Of a stretch of DNA of 64,000 nucleotides, positions 58,382 through 64,000 are shown piece by piece (the stretch's first letter is position 1; every line of letters starts with the position of its first letter). Location of the stretch: contig NZ_JANAVP010000014.1 of NCBI RefSeq assembly GCF_024213665.1, positions 62,001 to 126,000 on the forward strand. Reading direction: 5' to 3'. The notes under the pieces were generated by a model. The model worked only from the letters and a program-made list of their open reading frames with translations. It had not been told where the DNA came from and did no database searches. The position numbers and the translations under genes are program-made. The stretch is from Streptomyces sp. A3M-1-3. Lineage in GTDB: Bacteria > Actinomycetota > Actinomycetes > Streptomycetales > Streptomycetaceae.

Positions 58382-58780
58382 TCACTTGACGCTGCCTGCG
58401 GTGAGGCCGGCCTTCCAGTGCCGCTGGAGGGAGACGAAGGCGACGATCAGGGGGAGGACGGCGAGGAGGGAGCCGGTGACGACGAGCGGGTAGAACTCGG
58501 GCTCGCTGTGGGTGTTGGTGTTCCAGGCGTACAGACCGAGGCTCAGCGGGAAGAGCTCGCGGTCGGAGAGCATGACGAGGGGGAGGAAGAAGTTGTTCCA
58601 GATCGCGGTGAACTGGAAGAGGAAGACGGTCACAAACCCCGGCATGATCATGCGCAGACCTATGGACCAGAAGGTGCGCAGCTCGCCGGCCCCGTCGATA
58701 CGGGCGGCCTCCAGGGCCTCGTCGGGGATATAGCCGGCGCTGAAGACCCGGGAGAGATAGACCCCGAAGGGGTCGCGAAC
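58382..58780 (-). pseudogene. Truncated MalG-type sugar ABC permease
   Basis: Only the last ~130 codons remain. They include DPFGVYLSRVFSAGYIP, the EAA loop EALEAARIDGAGELRTFWSI that docks the ATPase, and the C-terminal FVSLQRHWKAGLTAGSVK. Upstream, near 58780-58790, family similarity ends and an in-frame stop appears within 50 bp; the sequence there belongs to the TnpB element. The N-terminal membrane segments are missing, so no transport function is expected. Confidence 0.8.
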
Positions 58781-58877
58781 TGCTGGCGTTTGAGTGCGCG
58801 CGAGTGCTCAGGGGTGCACTTTCTGGGTGGCTTGTCACGACTTCCGATCTTCCCAACTTGATGGTTTTTGAGGGGGT

Positions 58878-58908
58878 TTGACGGTTTGTCGGTGGTCGTG
58901 CGTATGAT
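58878..58908 (+). promoter_or_regulatory. Promoter of the tnpB gene
   Basis: TTGACG (58878-58883) and TATGAT (58903-58908) are spaced by 19 bp. CGTGCG/CGCACG and GATCCG/CGGATC inverted repeats overlap the start region (58896-58926). Confidence 0.5.
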
Positions 58909-58942
58909 CCGATCACGCACGGATCAAGGGAGGTGAACGGGC

Positions 58943-60583
58943 ATGTCTGAGCAGAGAAAGCTTCGTACCATCGATGCCCCGTTCGTCTCCCTCGGCCCGT
59001 CCGGTGTCGCTGTGCGTGACCGTCTCAAGCGCCTCACGCCCGAGGACGACAAGGTGTTGCGCCTGATCGGCGAGCAGCTTGGCTCCCTGGCGGCCCGCGA
59101 CCTCAAGGCGCGCTGCTCGGACGCGGGCGACCACTCCACGGATACGTGGGCGGCCCGTAAGCAGGGGCTGACGGCCGCCTCGTCGTCCCGGTGGGCGGGG
59201 TCGATCACGAAGGCCACCCACGATCAGTGGGCGCTCTCGCGCCGCTGCCAGCTCGCCCACATCCAGAACCTCGAATCTGGTGTGCGGACCCTGATGCATC
59301 GACTGTCCCTCCCGCTCGGGGAGAAGGGCACCAAGCGCGCTGCGGGCGGCTACCGGTCCAAGGGCGAGTGGTTCCAGAAAACCCGACGCCTGGCGATCCT
59401 GGAACACCGGCTCGATGTCGCTCGCGCTGAGCGTGAGGCCGGAGTCGTGCACGTCGTGCGCGGCGGCCGGAAGTTGCTCAACACCCGGCACAACCTGTCC
59501 GCCATGCAGCTCACCGAGCCCGAGTGGCGGGAACGCTGGGAAGCATCGCGCTGGTTCCTCGCCGCTGACGGCGAGTCCGGGAAGCGGTACGGCAACGAGA
59601 CGATCCGTGTCACTCCCGAGGGCGAGGTCAGCATCAAGCTGCCCGCCCCGCTTGCCCAGTACGCCAACGCCAAGCACGGCCGGTACGTCCTGGCCTCCCG
59701 TATCGCGTTCGCGCACCGGGGCCAGGAATGGGCCGACCGGATCGAGACGAACCGGGCTGTCGCCTACCGCATCCACCTGGACGTGGAACGCGGACGCTGG
59801 TACCTGACCGCGTCCTGGCAGCGCCCCATCGTCCAGACCATGCCGCTGGACACGGCACGCGCCCAGGGCATGATCGGCGTGGACACCAACGCCGACCACT
59901 TCGCCGCTTACCAGCTCGACACCTACGGCAACCCGGTCGGCGACCCGCGCAGGTTCCACTACGACCTGTCCGACACCGCCCCGCACCGTGACGCGCAGAT
60001 CCGGCACGCCATCACCCGACTCCTGCACTGGGCGAAGCAGTGCGGCGTGGCGGCCATCGCGATTGAGGACCTGGACTTCACCGCCGAGAAGACCCGCGAG
60101 AAGCACGGCCGCAGGAAACGCTTCCGGCAGCTCATCTCCGGTATCCCCACCGGCAAACTCAAAGCCCGCTTGGTGTCGATGGCCGCCGAGATGGACTTGT
60201 CCATCGTGGCCGTGGACCCGGCCTACACCTCCATGTGGGGCGATCAGCACTGGCGCAAGCCGCTGACCATCCCCCGCCGCAAGATGTCCCGTCACGATGC
60301 CGCTGGTATCGCGATCGGGCGACGCGCTCTCGGGCACCCGATCCGGCGACGGACGGCACCGCCCCAGCATCACCAGAGCGATGGTGCTGGGCATCGGACC
60401 GTCCAGGCCGGACCAGGTGACCGGGGGCGTGAGGGAACCCGCCCCTCCGTCACGGAGCGTGCACACGATGCACGTACCCGAACGGATGGCACGAGAACGC
60501 GGGCGACCAGTCGGATATCCAAAACCGTTCGGGATGTCCGCAGTGACCAGGTATGGGTTCAAAGCTCACTCCTGATCACTTAA
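58943..60583 (+). CDS. tnpB: TnpB-family RuvC-like nuclease, zinc-ribbon-less variant
   Basis: The frame is 546 codons. The RuvC catalytic triad is present: D314 in GMIGVDTNADH, E375 in AIAIEDLDF and D452 in RHDAAGIAIGRRALG. Between E375 and D452, standard TnpB has a four-Cys zinc ribbon after AYTS; here AYTSMWGDQHWRKP has no Cys. The last ~75 residues after GHPIRRRT are Arg/Thr-rich, low-complexity and overlap hairpins, so they may be non-protein sequence. TnpB proteins are RNA-guided DNA nucleases of IS200/IS605 and IS607 elements. GGGAGGTG precedes ATG 58943. Confidence 0.85.
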   Translation: MSEQRKLRTIDAPFVSLGPSGVAVRDRLKRLTPEDDKVLRLIGEQLGSLAARDLKARCSDAGDHSTDTWAARKQGLTAASSSRWAGSITKATHDQWALSRRCQLAHIQNLESGVRTLMHRLSLPLGEKGTKRAAGGYRSKGEWFQKTRRLAILEHRLDVARAEREAGVVHVVRGGRKLLNTRHNLSAMQLTEPEWRERWEASRWFLAADGESGKRYGNETIRVTPEGEVSIKLPAPLAQYANAKHGRYVLASRIAFAHRGQEWADRIETNRAVAYRIHLDVERGRWYLTASWQRPIVQTMPLDTARAQGMIGVDTNADHFAAYQLDTYGNPVGDPRRFHYDLSDTAPHRDAQIRHAITRLLHWAKQCGVAAIAIEDLDFTAEKTREKHGRRKRFRQLISGIPTGKLKARLVSMAAEMDLSIVAVDPAYTSMWGDQHWRKPLTIPRRKMSRHDAAGIAIGRRALGHPIRRRTAPPQHHQSDGAGHRTVQAGPGDRGREGTRPSVTERAHDARTRTDGTRTRATSRISKTVRDVRSDQVWVQSSLLIT

Positions 60584-60590
60584 TTGGAAC
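60365..60590 (+). ncRNA. Candidate omega RNA overlapping the 3' end of tnpB
   Basis: Four hairpins follow one another: 60365-60374 with 60380-60389 (9 of 10 pairs), GGGGCG 60424-60429 with 60440-60445, CTCCG-TCA-CGGAG (60445-60457) and CGTGCA-CACGA-TGCACG (60458-60474). This lies where TnpB guide RNAs are usually encoded, at the 3' end of tnpB up to the right end of the element. The guide would be read from the flanking host DNA. Confidence 0.45.
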
Positions 60591-60607
60591 GGTTGGGCGT
60601 TGGGCAT
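60572..60607 (-). pseudogene. First codons of a lost MalF-type permease gene
   Basis: ATG 60607 overlaps the stop of the solute-binding protein gene (TGATG), the usual coupling in these operons. Only MPNAQPF can be read before the element begins and a stop follows at about codon 13. The rest of the gene is gone. Confidence 0.5.
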
Positions 60608-61929
60608 CAGCCCGTTACCTTCAGGCCGCGCTTCTTCAGCTCCGCTACCGTCGCGTCGTGGCCGGCCTTGATTCCGTCGGCCACGGTGGACTCGCCGCTC
60701 TTGATCTTTCCGAAGCGATCCTTGATCGCGGTCGTCGTGGTGCCCGACGTGGGGCCCCAGGTCCAGTCGGGCCGGATCGAGGCGGCCGCGTCCTCGAAGA
60801 CCTGGTAGATGTCCTGGCCGCCGTAGAAGCTCGGGTCGAACGCCGCCTTGGCCACCGGGCGCAGTGCGGACGCGGCCGGGAAGGCGCTGGAGGTGCCCGA
60901 GGCGATGCGGGCCTTGATGCCCTCCGGCGTCGTGGCCATCCACGTCGCGAACTCCACCGCCGCCTCGGCGTGCTTGCTGCCCTTGGTCACCGCGAACGTG
61001 GAGCCGCCCAGCATCCCGCTGGCCGGCTTGCCGTCCCAGGTCGGGATCGGCGCCACGGCCCACTTGCCGCTCTGCTCGGGCAGGGTGGACTTGACGACCC
61101 CGCCGCCCCAGGACGCGCCGACGTAACCGACCGTGCCGCCGCTCTTCAGGGAGTTGACCCACTCGGGGCTGAAGGAGACCTGCGAGTGGACGAGGTCGTC
61201 GTCGATCAGGCCCTGCCAGAACCCGGCGACCCTGGAAGTCGCGGCGTCCGTCGTGTCGATCTTCCAGGTGTCGCCCTCCGCCTTGAACCAGTGCGCACCG
61301 GCCTGCCAGGACATCGCCTGGAGCGTGCTCGGGTCGTCAGGGAAGAAGGTGCCTATACGGGCCTTCCCGTCGGCCTTCCTGATCTGCTCGCCGGCCTTGC
61401 GGTACTCGTCCCACGTCGTGGGGACCGCGATCCCGTGCCGGTCGAACACATCCTTGCGGTAGAAGAACGCCTGCGGCGCCGCGTCGAACGGCACGGCCCA
61501 GTTCTTGCCGCCGAGCGTGGTCAGTTCGACCGCCTGCGGCAGCAGCTTCTGCTTGATGCCGTCGGTGACATGCGAGCTGATGTCCTGGATCGCGCCCTGG
61601 CTGACGTACTCCGGCAGTTGCGGGTACTCGACGGCGATCAGGTCGGGCGCATTGCCCGCCTTCACGGCGTTGGAGATCTTGGCGTAGCCGCCGGCGTTGC
61701 CGGCGGGGATCTCCTCGAACTTCACCTTCACCTCGTCCTGCGAGGCGTTGAAGGCGTCCACGACGTCCTTTGAGCCCTTCTGCCAGGCCCAGAACGTCAG
61801 CGTCACGGGCTTGTCGGCAGTCCCCTCGGCCGATGACGAGTCACCGCTGCCGCCGCAGGCCGTGAGCACGGCGAGGGCGGTGGCGGCGCCGACTACGACA
61901 TGGGTGGTTCTGTTCCAACTCCGGCTCAC
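60607..61929 (-). CDS. Sugar ABC transporter solute-binding lipoprotein
   Basis: The protein has 440 residues. Lipobox VLTAC predicts lipidation at Cys25, followed by a Ser/Gly linker and VTLTFWAWQKGSKDVVDAFN. Family-1 sugar-binding features include APDLIAVEYPQLPEYVSQGA, AVPFDAAPQAFFYRKDVFD and MLGGSTFAVTKGSKHAEAAV. It would capture an oligosaccharide at the cell surface. Its permease genes have been lost or truncated downstream, so uptake through this operon is probably dead. GTG 61929 is used. Confidence 0.93.
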   Translation of the reverse strand: MSRSWNRTTHVVVGAATALAVLTACGGSGDSSSAEGTADKPVTLTFWAWQKGSKDVVDAFNASQDEVKVKFEEIPAGNAGGYAKISNAVKAGNAPDLIAVEYPQLPEYVSQGAIQDISSHVTDGIKQKLLPQAVELTTLGGKNWAVPFDAAPQAFFYRKDVFDRHGIAVPTTWDEYRKAGEQIRKADGKARIGTFFPDDPSTLQAMSWQAGAHWFKAEGDTWKIDTTDAATSRVAGFWQGLIDDDLVHSQVSFSPEWVNSLKSGGTVGYVGASWGGGVVKSTLPEQSGKWAVAPIPTWDGKPASGMLGGSTFAVTKGSKHAEAAVEFATWMATTPEGIKARIASGTSSAFPAASALRPVAKAAFDPSFYGGQDIYQVFEDAAASIRPDWTWGPTSGTTTTAIKDRFGKIKSGESTVADGIKAGHDATVAELKKRGLKVTG

Positions 61930-62015
61930 AGCGCAGCTCCTGACGACAGAGAGGGCATGACGTTGGCCGTGATACTTGAGCCGCCGACGACCGAAGTCAA
62001 GAGCGAAAGATTGAT

Positions 62016-62030
62016 TGATCGAAAAAAGAT
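62016..62030. promoter_or_regulatory. Operator half-site upstream of the solute-binding protein
   Basis: TGATCGAA (62016-62023) matches the arm of the palindrome at 63179-63204, followed by A-rich sequence and GATCAGATCA. It lies about 87 bp upstream of the solute-binding protein start. Confidence 0.45.
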
Positions 62031-62034
62031 CAGA

Positions 62035-63123
62035 TCAGGCCCCGCAGGATGACCTCACCCGCAGCTGGGGCAGCAGCGACAGATGCCGCCGAGGCTCCTC
62101 CTCTTCCGCTCCCACCCCCCCGGCCGCCAGCCGGTCCAACAGCAACCCGGCCGCATGCCGCCCCACATGCCGCTTGGGCGGCGCCACCGCCGTCATGGGG
62201 ATGTCCGCCAGGGCCGCCACCTCGTCGTCGTACGCGATGAGGGCCAGGTCCCGCGGCACCCGTACGCCCAGGTCGGCCAGGCGCTGCACCATTCGGATCG
62301 CGTCCACGTCGTTGTGCACCAGCGCCGCCGTCGCCTCGCCCGCGGCCACCGCCGCGTGCAGCGCCCGTACCGCCTCCTCGAACCCCTCCGGGTCCCGCTC
62401 GGCCGGCACCGAGTCGATCACCGGCCGCGGCGCCCGCAGCCCGAGCGCGCCCAGCGCCTCCGCGTACCCCGCCCGCACCGCGAGGGCGGTCGGACTGTCG
62501 GCGCGGGCCACCAGCAGCGGCGTCGGATGCCCGAGAGCCACCAGGTGTCGTACGGCGAGCAGCACCCCGTGCCGGTGGTCCGAGCACACCCGGTCCAGGC
62601 CGTTCAGCGGGCTGCCGGGCGCGGCCTCCCGCTCCAGCAGTACGGCCGGTACGGGGAGCCCGGCGGCCCAGTCGCCGTACCGCGCCGCATCGTCCGCCCC
62701 CCGCCAGCCCGGCGCGATCAGCAGCCCCTCCGCCCCGGCGGCCAGCAGCCCCTCGGTGCGTGCCTGGTCCTCCTCCGGCCGGTAGTCGGAGATCCGCAGG
62801 ATCAACCGGGCCCCGGCCCGCGCCGCCGCCTCGTGCGCCCCCTGGATGACCTGCGCGAAGTAGTACGTCGCGGATGGCGCCAGCAGCCCCAGTACCAGCC
62901 CCTCGGCGCCCCCGCCCCCCGCGTCGGCCGCGCTGTCGGCCGGCCAGGAGACCGATCCGTGCACCCGGTCGAGGAGCCCCCGGACGGCCAGCGCCTCCAC
63001 GTCCCGCCGCACGGTGACGGGCGAGACGCCGAGCTGGGCGGCGAGTTCCGAGACCCGGGCGGTACCGCGCTCGCGCACCAGGCCCAGCAGTCGGTCGTGA
63101 CGTTCAACGGCGGTCTCGCGCAC
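62035..63123 (-). CDS. DeoR-type HTH / LacI-type sugar-sensing repressor
   Basis: The protein has 362 residues. The N-terminal winged helix is DeoR-like (RHDRLLGLVRERGTARVSEL, LGVSPVTVRRDVEALAVRGL, residues ~8-50). The C-terminal ~290 residues are a LacI/PBP fold: LGLLAPSATYYFAQVIQGAH, DRVCSDHRHGVLLAVRHLVA, VHNDVDAIRMVQRLADLGVR and DLALIAYDDEVAALADIPMT. It probably represses the sugar locus until a ligand binds. It lies between the solute-binding protein and the divergent DUF2264 gene. GTG 63123 is used. Confidence 0.9.
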   Translation of the reverse strand: MRETAVERHDRLLGLVRERGTARVSELAAQLGVSPVTVRRDVEALAVRGLLDRVHGSVSWPADSAADAGGGGAEGLVLGLLAPSATYYFAQVIQGAHEAAARAGARLILRISDYRPEEDQARTEGLLAAGAEGLLIAPGWRGADDAARYGDWAAGLPVPAVLLEREAAPGSPLNGLDRVCSDHRHGVLLAVRHLVALGHPTPLLVARADSPTALAVRAGYAEALGALGLRAPRPVIDSVPAERDPEGFEEAVRALHAAVAAGEATAALVHNDVDAIRMVQRLADLGVRVPRDLALIAYDDEVAALADIPMTAVAPPKRHVGRHAAGLLLDRLAAGGVGAEEEEPRRHLSLLPQLRVRSSCGA

Positions 63124-63178
63124 GGCGGCAGTCCCCCTCGCGGTGTAGTGGCTCGGCGGCCACGACCCTAATGCAATG

Positions 63179-63204
63179 TGATCGAACGATGGGAGTTTCG
63201 ATCA
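63179..63204. promoter_or_regulatory. Perfect TGATCGAA-N10-TTCGATCA operator, regulator/DUF2264 intergenic
   Basis: Two exact 8-bp arms (63179-63186 and 63197-63204). A further half-site TTCGATCA lies at 63226-63233, just before the DUF2264 start. A related half-site occurs before the solute-binding protein. Together they suggest the binding motif of the local repressor. Confidence 0.7.
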
Positions 63205-63257
63205 TTCGCGCTTATCTCGTTGACGTTCGATCAATCATGGCTCTAGATTCCCCGAGC

Positions 63258-63760
63258 ATGATGCCCGCGCCGTCCGAGAACCGGGAGCTCAGCCCGTACA
63301 CCGGCTGGACCCGGGCGCACTGGGACGCCGCCATCTGGTCACCGGCGCCGAGCCCGGAACTCCCGTACGCCAGACGGGCTGGGCCGTCACTCCCGCCGTC
63401 ACCGCCGCCGTCATCCCCGCCGTCGCCACCGACAGCCCCACCGCGCAGCTCCACCCGGTGCACGGCTACGACACCGGGCCGGCCGACACCCCCGCGGGCT
63501 CCACCCTCATCGGCCCGCGGGCGCGTACCGCCGTGCTGCACGGCACGGTCACCGACCGCGGCGGGACGGTCTTCGCCGCCCTCGCCTCACTCACCGCCGA
63601 ACCGGACCCCGCCCCGGTCGCCACCCTCGCCCGAGTCACCGTCACCGGCCGCCGGGTGGACGTCGCATGGCAGGACGGCAGCACGGCGGCCCTGGTCCTC
63701 ACCGAGGACCTGAGCCAAGCCGCTACTGGGGCCCGTATTTGCGGCCCGTACGGGAACTGA
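63258..63760 (+). pseudogene. DUF2264 gene with large internal deletion
   Basis: The start reads MMPAPSENRELSPYTGWTRA, then HWDAA, the DUF2264 N-terminus. Right after this, a different frame encodes the family C-terminus: HLVTGAEPGTPVRQTGWAVT, PAVTAAVIPAVATDSPTAQL and HPVHGYDTGPADT to the TGA at 63760. Full-length members are about 600 residues as I recall, so several hundred codons are missing at about 63326-63333 and the frame is shifted. The family is linked to polysaccharide breakdown in actinobacteria. Its 3' end overlaps the SDR gene by 38 bp. Confidence 0.75.
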
Positions 63761-64000
63761 CGCCGCCCAGCAGCCCGCGCGGCGCCACCTTCACCACGCC
63801 CATCAGCGCCTTGTACCGCGGGTCCGGGACGGACACTGTCTTCCCGCGCGCCAGATCGGCGAGCGCCGACGCCACCAGCTTGTCCGCGTCGAGCCACATC
63901 CAGTTCGGGATGTTGTCCGTCCCCATCCCCGCCCGCTCATGGAACTCGGTGCGGACGAAGCCGGGGCACAGCGCCATCAGCCGCACGCCGGACCCGGCCA
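63723..64000 (-). CDS. Short-chain dehydrogenase, C-terminal part, cut by window edge
   Basis: The visible C-terminal 92 codons begin AGSGVRLMALCPGFVRTEFH, the PG-x-V-x-T-x-F segment after the active site of SDR enzymes. ADLARGKTVSVPDPRYKALM and a basic end follow. The Rossmann fold and catalytic Tyr lie beyond base 64000. The substrate is unknown. Confidence 0.85.
   Translation of the reverse strand, partial: AGSGVRLMALCPGFVRTEFHERAGMGTDNIPNWMWLDADKLVASALADLARGKTVSVPDPRYKALMGVVKVAPRGLLGGVSSRTGRKYGPQ

Larger units (their letters stand above)
58785..60592 (+). mobile_element. TnpB-carrying (IS200/IS605-like) element, no tnpA
   Basis: The boundaries are inferred from where host genes break off: the MalG remnant on the left and the first codons of a MalF gene on the right. 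The element holds one gene, tnpB, with its own promoter. There is no Y1 transposase, so it could move only with help. No target duplication is seen; host DNA between the two breakpoints is missing instead. End positions are approximate to about 10 bp. Confidence 0.65.

Overview
The window is a very GC-rich actinobacterial chromosome segment. Gene order, frequent GTG starts, leaderless promoters of the TAGGCT type, WhiJ-like DUF5753/DUF397 pairs and a His-tailed GroEL1 all point to Streptomyces or a close relative. It corresponds to the conserved core from the S10 ribosomal operon to groES-groEL1, interrupted by accessory islets.

Layout. 1-1.3 kb: end of a WhiJ-like DUF5753/DUF397 pair and a convergent VapBC-type toxin-antitoxin pair. 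1.3-11.5 kb: the S10 and spc ribosomal protein operons (rpsJ to rplO). 11.7-19.0 kb: secY-adk-map, infA-rpmJ-rpsM-rpsK-rpoA, rplQ and truA. 19.0-23.6 kb: a membrane-anchored protein, an ABC-F ATPase, a region with a perfect 250-bp tandem duplication, and a GT87-type membrane protein. 23.8-28.3 kb: rplM-rpsI, glmM, DUF389 protein and coaA. 28.4-32.6 kb: a regulated AAA ATPase, a WhiJ/DUF397/HATPase (abaA-like) trio and a lipoprotein. 32.7-43.5 kb: glmS-acpS-nnr-alr-hydrolase-tsaE, then tsaB-rimI-tsaD, with a small ORF behind an iron-box-like palindrome and a transpeptidase-like protein lacking catalytic residues in between. 43.5-47 kb: TetR pair, several decayed small genes and a third WhiJ-like pair. 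47-54.2 kb: a secreted GH5 glucanase, a sugar dehydrogenase and a convergent CesA-like synthase, then a methyltransferase and two tandem polysaccharide deacetylases. 54.2-56.5 kb: groES-groEL1 with two CIRCE operators. 56.5-64 kb: a sugar-uptake locus in decay. It has a solute-binding lipoprotein and a DeoR/LacI-type regulator, but one permease is reduced to a few codons, the second is truncated by a TnpB-carrying element, and the divergent DUF2264 gene has a large internal deletion.

How the genes work together. Most of the window makes ribosomes, RNA polymerase alpha, the Sec channel, the t6A tRNA modification enzymes (TsaB/D/E) and cell-wall precursors (GlmM, GlmS, Alr). The most interesting non-core parts are (1) the GT2 synthase, GH5 and sugar dehydrogenase locus, whose gene content parallels but does not match the known cslA-glxA-cslZ glycan system; (2) the zinc-ribbon-less TnpB element with several hairpins in its 3' coding end, suggestive of a guide RNA scaffold, sitting on an operon deletion; (3) the possible iron-regulated 70-residue ORF; and (4) the AAA ATPase behind an AT-rich imperfect palindrome. 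All functions are read from sequence motifs and recalled family knowledge; no database search was run.
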